This document shows positions 49,606 through 57,550 of a stretch of 64,000 nt of DNA, piece by piece. The stretch covers positions 1,550,001-1,614,000 of the forward strand of contig NZ_CP130821.1 of NCBI RefSeq assembly GCF_004151275.2, written 5' to 3'. Numbering within the stretch: position 1 is the stretch's first letter; the number at the start of each line of letters is the position of its first letter. Position numbers and translations under genes: made by a program. The DNA is from Flavobacterium dauae (GTDB lineage: Bacteria > Bacteroidota > Bacteroidia > Flavobacteriales > Flavobacteriaceae). Under the pieces are notes generated by a model that made no database searches, was not told the origin of the DNA, and worked only from the letters and a program-made list of their open reading frames with translations.

Positions 49606-50076
49606 ATGTATACAGCAATAACTTTGAATGGAAATACCGATGTTTATCTTCATGATCAACCATTATATAGATGTGTAACCTCTAAAGTTTTTTTTAAAGA
49701 TAAGTTTTATATAGAAGATGTCAATAACATAAAAGTATTAGAATTAGATATTAAACATTTTATAGGATTTAACAAAAGGTTTTTGATAAAAAATCAAAAT
49801 CTAAATAAGAAGATTGAATTATATAAAATGAATAAGAAATTAAATTTAAGGATAGATGGTAAAACTATTTTATTAAACAAAAAGATAAGAGCTTGGAAAT
49901 TTGAAGGAGATTTTATTGTAAATGATAAAATATTAGGAAGTTTTAATAATCGTTTGAAACCTTTTAAATCATCTTTTACATTTGATTTTGAAACTGAAAG
50001 TGAAATTAATCTTTATTGTATAGTATTGTTCTCTATTTTTGTTGTGGATGAATTTAATACTCGACCACCATCATAA
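49606..50076 (+). CDS. Hypothetical protein, possible tubby/LOR-like beta fold
   Basis: The 156-residue soluble protein is rich in alternating beta patterns: CVTSKVFFKDKFYIEDVNNI, KVLELDIKHFIGFNKRFLI, KLNLRIDGKTILLNKKIRAW and KFEGDFIVNDKILGSFNN. Repeated short strands of the type 'KVLELD' and 'KILGSF' recall tubby C-terminal-like or LURP-one-related barrels, but similarity is weak and I would not name a family. It begins 15 bp after the acyl-CoA ligase, so it may be cotranscribed, and ends before the MarR operator. Lower G+C than the neighbours is visible. Confidence 0.6.
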   Translation: MYTAITLNGNTDVYLHDQPLYRCVTSKVFFKDKFYIEDVNNIKVLELDIKHFIGFNKRFLIKNQNLNKKIELYKMNKKLNLRIDGKTILLNKKIRAWKFEGDFIVNDKILGSFNNRLKPFKSSFTFDFETESEINLYCIVLFSIFVVDEFNTRPPS

Positions 50077-50100
50077 ACTGATAATTTATAACAAAAAAAT

Positions 50101-50142
50101 AAAAAAATAGTATGCATGCATACTATTTTTTTATTATATTTG
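50101..50142 (+). promoter_or_regulatory. MarR-type operator palindrome overlapping promoter of the fad operon
   Basis: A perfect 32-bp palindrome (50101-50132) has the core TAGTATGCATGCATACTA with A7 and T7 arms. A -7 box TATATTTG (TAnnTTTG, 50135-50142) follows directly, 17 bp before the marR ATG. The palindrome covers the expected -33 region, so MarR binding there would repress. It could also act as a terminator for the upstream gene. Confidence 0.7.
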
Positions 50143-50159
50143 GTATAACTAATTAACAA

Positions 50160-50588
50160 ATGAAAAATAAAACGTTAGATTCAGTAATAAAAAATACCTG
50201 GCAAGCCATTGCCCGTATGTATAACGAAGAAGCTTCGCAATACGGTGCAAGCATGGCGTTGGGGTATGCTTTATTAAATATTGATAAAGAAGGAACGCCT
50301 TCTACAGCTTTGGCACCACGCTTGGGTATGGAACCTACAAGCTTAACGCGTACCTTAAAAACAATGGAAGAAAAAGGTTTAATTGTTAAAAAGAAAAATC
50401 CGGTAGATGGTCGTGGGGTAAATATCTATTTAACGCCGCTGGGTGTCGAAAAACGCGGACTATCAAAACAAACGGTCATCAATTTTAATAATAAACTTTT
50501 AGAAACCTTTTCGCAACAAGAGATTGATAACTTTATAGAGATGTCAGAGAAAATTCAGAACATCATTGTAACAAAAAAGAAATTTTAA
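50160..50588 (+). CDS. MarR family transcriptional regulator
   Basis: The 142-residue winged-helix protein has a MarR core: the recognition helix APRLGMEPTSLTRTLKTMEE (about 57-76) and the wing KGLIVKKKNPVDGRGVNIYL (about 78-97), with dimer helices at each end. It is the first gene of the beta-oxidation operon, 21 bp ahead of fadN, and the perfect palindrome directly upstream is its likely operator. By analogy with similarly placed regulators, acyl-CoA may be the ligand; that is inference. Confidence 0.9.
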   Translation: MKNKTLDSVIKNTWQAIARMYNEEASQYGASMALGYALLNIDKEGTPSTALAPRLGMEPTSLTRTLKTMEEKGLIVKKKNPVDGRGVNIYLTPLGVEKRGLSKQTVINFNNKLLETFSQQEIDNFIEMSEKIQNIIVTKKKF

Positions 50589-50609
50589 GAAACCAAACTT
50601 CATAGAACT

Positions 50610-53000
50610 ATGAATAGATTAATAAAAAAAGTGGCTGTTATTGGTTCCGGAATCATGGGTTCGGGCATCGCCTGTCACTTTGCAAACATTGGCGTTCAGG
50701 TTTTGCTTTTGGATATTATTCCAAACCAATTAACCGAAGCCGAAGAAAAAAAAGGACTTACGCTTAACGATAAAGCGGTAAGAAACCGTATGGTGAACGA
50801 TAATCTGGCAACTGCCTTAAAATCGAACCCCTCACCTATTTATGATAAAAAATTTGCCGACAGAATTTCGACAGGAAACACAACAGACGATCTTCCAAAA
50901 ATTAAAGATGTTGACTGGATTATTGAAGTTGTTGTTGAACGTTTGGATATTAAAAAGGCAGTTTACGAACAAATTGAAAAATACCGTAAACCGGGAACGT
51001 TAATTACATCGAACACTTCAGGAATTCCGATTCATTTTATGAGCGAAGGCAGAAGCGAAGATTTTCAGGAACATTTCTGCGGAACCCACTTTTTTAATCC
51101 GGTTCGATACTTAAAACTATTCGAAATTATTCCCGGACCAAAAACCAACCCCGAAGTTTTATCATTCCTAAACAATTACGGCGAAAAATTCTTGGGAAAA
51201 ACATCGGTTGTAGCTAAAGATACACCTGCGTTTATTGGAAACCGAATTGGTATTTACGGCATTATGAGTTTGTTCCATTTGGTAAAAGAAATGGATCTAA
51301 CCATTGAAGAAGTCGATAAATTAACAGGGCCAGTAATTGGCAGACCAAAATCGGCAACGTTTCGTACGGTCGATGTAGTTGGTTTGGATACTTTGGTGCA
51401 TGTTGCCAATGGTTTGTACGAAAATTGTCCGAACGATGAGGCACATGAATTGTTCAAACTGCCCGATTTCATCAATCACATGATGGAAAATAAATGGTTG
51501 GGCAGCAAAACAAAACAAGGTTTCTATAAAAAAGTTGATAAAGATATTCTTTCGCTTGATTTGAATACGTTGGAATATCGCCCAAACAAAAAAGCATCTT
51601 TCCAAACATTAGAACTAACCAAAACCATTGATAATGTAATTGATCGTTTCAAGGTTTTAGTGAACGGAAAAGACAAAGCCGGCGAATTTTACCGTAAATC
51701 GTTTGCGGGTATGTTTGCGTATGTTTCTAACCGCGTACCCGAAATTACCGATGATTTGTATAAGATAGACGATGCCATGAAAGCTGGTTTTGGTTGGGAA
51801 CACGGACCTTTCCAAATTTGGGATGCTATTGGTGTTGAAAAAGGTATTGAATTGATAAAAGAAAACGGTGAAAATGTTGCCGATTGGGTGAATGAAATGT
51901 TAACATCGGGCAATAAATCTTTCTACACTGTAAAAGAAGGTGCTACTTATTATTATGATATCGATTCTAAATCGCAAAAAAAAATTCCAGGACAAGATGC
52001 GTTTATCATTTTAAACAACATACGCGATACCAAAAAAGTTTGGGGTAATGCCGATTCTACTTTATTTGATTTAGGCGATGGAATTTTAAATCTTGAATTT
52101 CATTCAAAAATGAACTCGATTGGTGGCGGTGTCATCAGCGGAATCAATAAAGCGATTGATCTTGCCGAAAAAGAATACAGCGGTTTGGTTATTGGAAATC
52201 AGGCAGCAAATTTCTCGGTCGGTGCCAATTTAGGAATGATTTTTATGATGGCAGTTGAACAAGAATACGATGAATTGAATTTTGCTATAAAATCGTTCCA
52301 AGATACCATGATGCGTGTTCGTTATTCGGGTATTCCGGTAATTGCAGCTCCACATGGAATGACGCTTGGTGGCGGTTGCGAATTGGTGATGCATTCAGAC
52401 AAAGCCGTTGCAGCAGCAGAAACCTATATTGGTTTGGTTGAATTTGGTGTAGGTGTAATTCCTGGCGGTGGCGGATCTAAAGAAATGACGTTACGTGCTT
52501 CGGATCAATTCAAAAAGAATGATGTTAAACTGAACATTCTTCAAGAATATTTCTTAACTGTCGGTACAGCAAAAGTAGCAACATCGGCTTACGAAGGGTT
52601 TGATAATGGGGTGCTTTTACCAACTAAAGATATTGTTGTGGTAAATAAAGACCGACAAATTGCCGAAGCTAAAAAACATGCGTTGTTAATGGCCGAAGCC
52701 GGTTACACACAACCTGTTCAACGCAAAGATATTTTGGTTTTGGGTAAACAGGCATTAGGTGCTTTCTTGGTTGGAACAGACGGAATGATGGCAGGAAATT
52801 ACATTTCTGATCACGATAGAAAAATTGCCAATAAACTGGCTTACGTAATGGCAGGTGGCGATTTATCTGAACCTACATTGGTATCCGAACAATATTTATT
52901 AGATCTGGAACGCGAAGCCTTTTTAAGTTTATGTACCGAACGTAAAACACTAGAAAGAATTCAGTTTATGTTGACTAAAGGGAAACCGTTGCGAAACTAG
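50610..53000 (+). CDS. fadN: 3-hydroxyacyl-CoA dehydrogenase/enoyl-CoA hydratase fusion (FadN-like)
   Basis: The 796-residue protein starts with an NAD-binding 3-hydroxyacyl-CoA dehydrogenase (KKVAVIGSGIMGSGIACHFA; catalytic His in EHFCGTHFFNPVRYLKLFEI near residue 160). It continues with its C-terminal domains (to about 440) and an enoyl-CoA hydratase/isomerase part (about 475-690) with GLVIGNQAANFSVGANLGMI and GMTLGGGCELVMHSD. The dehydrogenase-first order matches B. subtilis FadN rather than E. coli FadB, where the hydratase comes first. It runs two steps of fatty acid beta-oxidation with FadA and the acyl-CoA dehydrogenase downstream. Confidence 0.93.
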   Translation: MNRLIKKVAVIGSGIMGSGIACHFANIGVQVLLLDIIPNQLTEAEEKKGLTLNDKAVRNRMVNDNLATALKSNPSPIYDKKFADRISTGNTTDDLPKIKDVDWIIEVVVERLDIKKAVYEQIEKYRKPGTLITSNTSGIPIHFMSEGRSEDFQEHFCGTHFFNPVRYLKLFEIIPGPKTNPEVLSFLNNYGEKFLGKTSVVAKDTPAFIGNRIGIYGIMSLFHLVKEMDLTIEEVDKLTGPVIGRPKSATFRTVDVVGLDTLVHVANGLYENCPNDEAHELFKLPDFINHMMENKWLGSKTKQGFYKKVDKDILSLDLNTLEYRPNKKASFQTLELTKTIDNVIDRFKVLVNGKDKAGEFYRKSFAGMFAYVSNRVPEITDDLYKIDDAMKAGFGWEHGPFQIWDAIGVEKGIELIKENGENVADWVNEMLTSGNKSFYTVKEGATYYYDIDSKSQKKIPGQDAFIILNNIRDTKKVWGNADSTLFDLGDGILNLEFHSKMNSIGGGVISGINKAIDLAEKEYSGLVIGNQAANFSVGANLGMIFMMAVEQEYDELNFAIKSFQDTMMRVRYSGIPVIAAPHGMTLGGGCELVMHSDKAVAAAETYIGLVEFGVGVIPGGGGSKEMTLRASDQFKKNDVKLNILQEYFLTVGTAKVATSAYEGFDNGVLLPTKDIVVVNKDRQIAEAKKHALLMAEAGYTQPVQRKDILVLGKQALGAFLVGTDGMMAGNYISDHDRKIANKLAYVMAGGDLSEPTLVSEQYLLDLEREAFLSLCTERKTLERIQFMLTKGKPLRN

Positions 53001-53008
53001 AAATTAAC

Positions 53009-53081
53009 TGTATAATGTAGTGCTGTATATTGTATAATGATACACAAGAAGTTCAACATTTTTTATAATATACATTATACA
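53009..53081. repeat. Inverted 11-mer repeats left of the IVP-like gene
   Basis: TGTATAATGTA (53009-53019) is perfectly complementary to TACATTATACA (53071-53081), with a partial copy TGTATAATG at 53031. The same 11-mer recurs right of the gene at 53486, 53533 and 53557. The pair could form a hairpin in the mRNA between fadN and the four-helix gene. Confidence 0.65.
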
Positions 53082-53105
53082 AGAATACAATTTACAAAAA
53101 TAAAC

Positions 53106-53462
53106 ATGAATTATTTTAAAGAATTAAAAGTTTGGCAAAAGGCTATTGAATTGGTTACAGAAACTTATTTAGTAACAAAAGAGTTTCCGAAAGATGAACT
53201 TTTTGGTTTAGTTTCTCAAGTAAGAAGATGTGTTGTGTCTATTCCTTCAAATATTGCAGAAGGGTGTGGAAGAAAAACAAGCAAAGATTTTAGTAACTTT
53301 TTGGGAGTTGCTCTTGGTTCTTCATTTGAATTTGAAACACAAATCATCATATCTAAAAATATAGGTTATTTAAGTAATGAACAATTCATATTATTAGAAT
53401 CTGAAATTCAACACATTCAGAATATGATTATTAAACTTCAAAGTTCTTTAGAAAACAAGTAA
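53106..53462 (+). CDS. Four-helix-bundle protein (23S rRNA intervening-sequence protein family)
   Basis: The 118-residue protein fits the IVP/TIGR02436 family: NYFKELKVWQKAIELVTETY, FPKDELFGLVSQVRRCVVSI, PSNIAEGCGRKTSKDFSNFL and ALGSSFEFETQIIISKNIGY. The VWQKA, SQxRRAxxSIPSNIAEG and LGSxxExETQ signatures are complete. Such proteins are found inside 23S rRNA intervening sequences but are also scattered as chromosomal genes in Bacteroidota; their function is unknown. It lies inside the fad operon, flanked on both sides by copies of an 11-mer inverted repeat. The ATG at 53106 was chosen to begin at NYFKELKVW. Confidence 0.88.
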   Translation: MNYFKELKVWQKAIELVTETYLVTKEFPKDELFGLVSQVRRCVVSIPSNIAEGCGRKTSKDFSNFLGVALGSSFEFETQIIISKNIGYLSNEQFILLESEIQHIQNMIIKLQSSLENK

Positions 53463-53485
53463 TTAGGAACTGCATATCGTATAGT

Positions 53486-53567
53486 TGTATAATGTAAGCT
53501 CATTCAACAATACAATATACAACATACAGAAATACATTATACAGCAAAAAACAATATACATTATACA
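53486..53567. repeat. Inverted 11-mer repeats right of the IVP-like gene
   Basis: TGTATAATGTA (53486-53496) is followed by its complement TACATTATACA twice (53533-53543 and 53557-53567). With the left cluster this makes five exact copies around one gene. The region between the IVP-like gene and fadA is otherwise low-complexity A+T repeats. Confidence 0.65.
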
Positions 53568-53586
53568 TTAAAAAATACAATATACA

Positions 53587-54771
53587 ATGAGCAAAACAGC
53601 ATATATAGTAAAAGCTTACAGAACAGCCGTTGGAAAAGCACCAAAAGGATTGTTCCGTTTTAAAAGACCCGATGAACTGGCGGCAGAAACCATTGAATTT
53701 ATGATGAATGAAGTGCCGCAATTAGATAAAAAGCGTATCGATGACGTAATGGTTGGGAACGCCATGCCCGAAGCCGAGCAAGGTTTAAACATGGCTCGAT
53801 TAATATCGTTGATGGGCTTAAAAATTACCGATGTTCCTGGGGTTACCGTAAACCGTTATTGCGCATCGGGAATTGAAACAATTGGTATGGCAACCGCAAA
53901 AATTCAGGCGGGAATGGCAGATTGTATCATTGCAGGCGGTGCCGAATCTATGAGTTTTATTCCAATGGGTGGTTACCGTGCAACGCCCGATTATAAAGTT
54001 ACCGCTGCTGGTCACGAAGATTATTATTGGGGAATGGGCTTAACTGCCGAAGCGGTTGCCAAACAGTTTAATGTATCACGCGAAGACCAGGATCAGTTTT
54101 CGTTTGAATCGCACATGAAAGCCCTGAAAGCACAAGCAGAAGGTAAATTCGATAATCAAATTGTACCAATTACCGTAGAAGATACTTTTATTAATGATAA
54201 AGGTAAAAAAGAAACAAAATCATACATTGTAACTAAAGACGAAGGTCCGCGTGCAGGAACAAGTGTAGAAGTATTAGCAAAATTAAAACCCGTTTTTGCT
54301 GCCGATGGATCTGTTACCGCAGGAAATTCCTCTCAAATGTCCGATGGTGCTGCCTTTGTTTTGGTGATGTCCGAAGAAATGGTAAAAGAATTAAACCTAG
54401 AACCTATTGCACGATTGGTCACTTTTGCATCAGCAGGAGTTGAACCAAGAATCATGGGAATTGGTCCTGTAAAAGCCATTCCAAAAGCATTAAAACAAGC
54501 TGGTTTACAACAAAACGACATTGAATTGATCGAACTAAACGAAGCCTTTGCAGCACAATCATTAGCTGTAATTCGTGAGTTAGATCTAAACCCTGAAATC
54601 ATCAACGTAAATGGTGGAGCCATTGCTTTAGGTCACCCTTTAGGTTGTACAGGTGCAAAATTATCTGTTCAGTTATTCGATGAAATGAAACGCCGCGGAA
54701 ATAAATACGGAATGGTAACCATGTGTGTTGGAACCGGGCAAGGAACAGCAGGGATTTATGAGTTGCTTTAA
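53587..54771 (+). CDS. fadA: Acetyl-CoA C-acyltransferase (3-ketoacyl-CoA thiolase)
   Basis: The 394-residue thiolase has nucleophile Cys in VTVNRYCASGIETIG (about residue 92), catalytic His in NVNGGAIALGHPLGCTGAK (about 348) and acid/base Cys in MVTMCVGTGQG (about 380). It cleaves 3-ketoacyl-CoA to acetyl-CoA and a shorter acyl-CoA, the last step of each beta-oxidation round, paired with FadN. The start ATG directly follows an A+T-repeat region. Length and residues are complete. Confidence 0.95.
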   Translation: MSKTAYIVKAYRTAVGKAPKGLFRFKRPDELAAETIEFMMNEVPQLDKKRIDDVMVGNAMPEAEQGLNMARLISLMGLKITDVPGVTVNRYCASGIETIGMATAKIQAGMADCIIAGGAESMSFIPMGGYRATPDYKVTAAGHEDYYWGMGLTAEAVAKQFNVSREDQDQFSFESHMKALKAQAEGKFDNQIVPITVEDTFINDKGKKETKSYIVTKDEGPRAGTSVEVLAKLKPVFAADGSVTAGNSSQMSDGAAFVLVMSEEMVKELNLEPIARLVTFASAGVEPRIMGIGPVKAIPKALKQAGLQQNDIELIELNEAFAAQSLAVIRELDLNPEIINVNGGAIALGHPLGCTGAKLSVQLFDEMKRRGNKYGMVTMCVGTGQGTAGIYELL

Positions 54772-54837
54772 TTAAGATAATAGACAAAAGAGTATAGAGG
54801 CAAGACGAAAGATATTAATTTTAACTCTAAGAATAAA

Positions 54838-55239
54838 ATGGCTTTTCCAATAGACATAAAATACATAACTGAAACTGAACAAGATCTTGGACTTACTTTT
54901 CCCGACCAATTCAAAAACAAAATGTTAAAGGAAAATGTAGGTGAGTTGATAACAGATGATGATGATTGGCAATTGTTTCCTTTTTTTGACAAATCGGACA
55001 AGAAAAGAATTAGTAGAACTTGCAATCATATCATTTTAGAAACTAAAAATAAGAAAGAGTGGAGAAACTTTCCAAATAATGCAATTGCAATTGCGTCAAA
55101 TGGTAGTGGAAACTGTTTAGTATTATTACCCACAACGGAAAATGAAAGAGTTTTAGGTGATGAAATTTTTATATGGCTTCACGAAACAGGAAAAGTAGAA
55201 AAGGTTGCAAACAATATTAATGAACTGATTGACGAGTAA
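54838..55239 (+). CDS. SMI1/KNR4 family protein
   Basis: The 133-residue protein has the SMI1/KNR4 (SUKH) pattern: an N-terminal helix ITETEQDLGLTFPDQFKNKM, a Gly/Asp turn VGELITDDDDWQLFPFF, and strand-rich end AIAIASNGSGNCLVLLP and EIFIWLHETGKVEKVANNIN. SUKH proteins are often immunity proteins in contact-dependent toxin systems, but orphans without a toxin are common. No toxin gene is nearby here. It lies in the middle of the beta-oxidation operon, which is unexpected. Confidence 0.85.
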   Translation: MAFPIDIKYITETEQDLGLTFPDQFKNKMLKENVGELITDDDDWQLFPFFDKSDKKRISRTCNHIILETKNKKEWRNFPNNAIAIASNGSGNCLVLLPTTENERVLGDEIFIWLHETGKVEKVANNINELIDE

Positions 55240-55294
55240 AAAGCTTTATAAGAAGATAGTCAACAAAGAATAAATCTTTCATCTTGGCTCTTGC

Positions 55295-55707
55295 TTCTTT
55301 CATTTTTACTCTAAAAATAAAAAGATATAAAGTATAATTTGGATACTTGCAATGGAAGTCGCGCTTGATATTCATAAAATTTGTTTGAAATTTCCTAAAA
55401 ACAAACAATATGGATTAACAAGTCAGTTAAATAGAGCTGCTGTTTCAGTCCCTTCAAATATCGCTGAGGGATCAAATAGAAATAATATTCATTTTAAACA
55501 TTTTCTAAATATTGCTCTCGGATCTTCATTTGAAATTCAAACTCAAATCTTAATAGCAAAACAGAATAATTATATATCAGAAATTCAAACAACAGAAATA
55601 GAAAACAAAATTGTAGAACTGCAAAAGATGATTTCAGGGTTTATAAAAAGATTAGATTCTCAAAATCTTTCTTCTTGATTCTTTCATCTTTTCTCTAAAA
55701 ACAAAAA
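55295..55707 (+). repeat. Direct repeats bracketing a degenerate IVP-like gene
   Basis: A 29-bp sequence starting TTCTTTCAT and ending with CTCTAAAAA plus six bases lies at 55295-55323 and again at 55679-55707, with 26 of 29 bases identical. The four-helix gene lies exactly between them. The second copy immediately precedes the acyl-CoA dehydrogenase ATG, so the unit may have arisen by insertion with duplication of the leader. Confidence 0.6.
55352..55678 (+). CDS. Four-helix-bundle (IVP-like) protein, N-terminally shortened
   Basis: The 108-residue protein matches the family from the second helix on: MEVALDIHKICLKFPKNKQY, GLTSQLNRAAVSVPSNIAEG, FLNIALGSSFEIQTQILIAK. The usual N-terminus (KDLxVWQKA) is only hinted at in the same frame upstream (SIIWILA before the Met), where a stop at 55328-55330 blocks a longer start. 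The present ATG at the conserved Met could still allow a shortened product. It is probably a decayed copy. Compare the intact copy at 53106. Confidence 0.65.
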   Translation: MEVALDIHKICLKFPKNKQYGLTSQLNRAAVSVPSNIAEGSNRNNIHFKHFLNIALGSSFEIQTQILIAKQNNYISEIQTTEIENKIVELQKMISGFIKRLDSQNLSS

Positions 55708-55709
55708 CT

Positions 55710-57506
55710 ATGGAAAATATAATAAGAGGCGGTCAATTTATCGTTAAAGAAATCCAGGCAGAAAACATCTTCACACCAGAGGATTTTACAGAAGAACAAA
55801 AAATGATGCGTGATTCGGTACAAGAATTCGTTGATAGGGAATTATGGCCAAATAAAGAGCGTTTCGAAAAAAAAGACTATGCTTTTACCGAAGAAGCAAT
55901 GAAAAAAGCCGGAGAGTTAGGCTTTTTAAGTGTTGCTGTTCCCGAAACTTATGGTGGTTTAGGAATGGGATTTGTTTCTACCGTGCTTACCTGCGATTAT
56001 ATTTCAGGTGCATCGGGTTCGTTCTCAACCGCTTTTGGTGCACATACCGGAATTGGAACCATGCCAATTACTTTGTACGGAACCGAAGAACAAAAACAAA
56101 AATATGTTCCTAAATTGGCTTCGGGTGAATGGTTCGGCTCTTACTGTTTAACAGAACCGGGGGCCGGATCTGATGCTAATTCCGGAAAAACCAAAGCCGA
56201 ATTGACCGAAGACGGCAAACATTACAAAATTAACGGACAAAAAATGTGGATTTCCAATGCTGGTTTTTGTCACTTAATGATTGTTTTTGCCCGAATTGAA
56301 AACGATAAAAATATTACAGGTTTTATTGTAGAATACGATCCAAATAACACAAACGGCATTACGTTAGGCGAAGAAGAACATAAGTTAGGTATTCGTGCCA
56401 GTTCAACGCGTCAAGTGTTTTTTAATGATACTTTAGTTCCAATTGAAAATATGCTGGCAGATCGTGGCGAAGGCTTCAAAATTGCAATGAATGCCTTAAA
56501 TATCGGGCGTATTAAATTAGCCGCTGCTTGTTTAGATTCTCAACGACGAATTGTTTCTAAAGCCGTAGAATATGCCAACGAACGTGTTCAATTCAAAACT
56601 CCGATTGCTAATTTTGGAGCCATCCGCAAAAAAATTGCCGATATGGCAACCAATACTTATGCAGGAGAATCGGCTACTTACAGAGCAGCAGGTGATATTG
56701 AAAATCGTATCAAAATGCGATTAGAAAGTGGTAATTCACATCAAGAAGCCGAATTAAAAGGTGTTGAAGAATTTGCCATTGAATGTTCTATTTTAAAAGT
56801 TGCTGTGTCTGAAGATGCACAAATTTGTGCCGATGAGGGTATTCAGATTTTTGGTGGAATGGGCTTTTCTGAAGATACACCTATGGAAAGTGCCTGGAGA
56901 GATGCCCGAATTACTCGTATTTATGAAGGAACAAACGAAATTAACCGATTACTTTCTGTGGGAATGCTTATTAAAAAAGCAATGAAAGGTCACGTAGATT
57001 TATTAGGACCGGCAATGGCGGTAGGCGAAGAATTAATGGGAATTCCCGATTTTTCAACACCAGATTATGATGAATTATTCGCCGAAGAAAAAGCCATTTT
57101 GGCAAAACTTAAAAAAGCCTTTTTAATGGTTGCAGGATCAGCAGTTCAAAAATATGGTACCGAATTAGAAGAAAATCAACAATTGTTATTGGCTGCTGCC
57201 GATATTTTAATTGAGATTTATATGGCAGAATCTACTATTTTAAGAACTGAGAAATTAATTAATTCTAAAGGACAAGAAACAGTTAAAGAACAAATTGCCA
57301 TGGCAAAATTGTATTTATACAACGCTGTTGAAACCATTGCCCAAAAGGGAAAAGAAGGAATTATCTCGTTTACCGACGGCGACGAACAACGTATGATGCT
57401 GATGGGCTTACGCAGATTTACTAAATACGAAAATTATCCAAACATCATTGAATTAAGAGAACGTATCGCTTCAAAAGTAATTGCCGAGAACGGGTATTGT
57501 TTTTAA
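55710..57506 (+). CDS. Acyl-CoA dehydrogenase (FadE-like, long form)
   Basis: The 598-residue flavoprotein has the ACAD core: FTEEQKMMRDSVQEFVDREL, WFGSYCLTEPGAGSDANSGK (substrate/FAD loop), QKMWISNAGFCHLMIVFARI, and the C-terminal domain with QIFGGMGFSEDTPMESAWRD and RITRIYEGTNEINRLLSVGM. The Glu in YEGTNE is the likely catalytic base. A C-terminal extension of about 150 residues beyond the usual 390-residue core matches the longer family common in Bacteroidota. It does the first oxidation of beta-oxidation and closes the MarR-fadN-fadA operon, before a strong terminator. Confidence 0.94.
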   Translation: MENIIRGGQFIVKEIQAENIFTPEDFTEEQKMMRDSVQEFVDRELWPNKERFEKKDYAFTEEAMKKAGELGFLSVAVPETYGGLGMGFVSTVLTCDYISGASGSFSTAFGAHTGIGTMPITLYGTEEQKQKYVPKLASGEWFGSYCLTEPGAGSDANSGKTKAELTEDGKHYKINGQKMWISNAGFCHLMIVFARIENDKNITGFIVEYDPNNTNGITLGEEEHKLGIRASSTRQVFFNDTLVPIENMLADRGEGFKIAMNALNIGRIKLAAACLDSQRRIVSKAVEYANERVQFKTPIANFGAIRKKIADMATNTYAGESATYRAAGDIENRIKMRLESGNSHQEAELKGVEEFAIECSILKVAVSEDAQICADEGIQIFGGMGFSEDTPMESAWRDARITRIYEGTNEINRLLSVGMLIKKAMKGHVDLLGPAMAVGEELMGIPDFSTPDYDELFAEEKAILAKLKKAFLMVAGSAVQKYGTELEENQQLLLAAADILIEIYMAESTILRTEKLINSKGQETVKEQIAMAKLYLYNAVETIAQKGKEGIISFTDGDEQRMMLMGLRRFTKYENYPNIIELRERIASKVIAENGYCF

Positions 57507-57519
57507 TAGTTAGAAAAAT

Positions 57520-57550
57520 AAAATCCTTTAAATTAAATTTAAAGGATTTT
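57520..57550. terminator. Bidirectional terminator after fad operon
   Basis: A 31-bp perfect palindrome with 15-bp arms starting AAAATCCTTTAAATT lies between the convergent acyl-CoA dehydrogenase and ppx genes. It overlaps the ppx stop. Confidence 0.85.

Noticed and set aside
53486..53567. CRISPR-like array, because of repeated 11-mers
   Set aside because: Repeats are inverted, unevenly spaced and without spacer-sized unique units; no cas genes are present.
54838..55239. Toxin-immunity locus around the SMI1/KNR4 gene
   Set aside because: No polymorphic toxin, Rhs or secretion marker lies in the neighbourhood; only fad and IVP-like genes.
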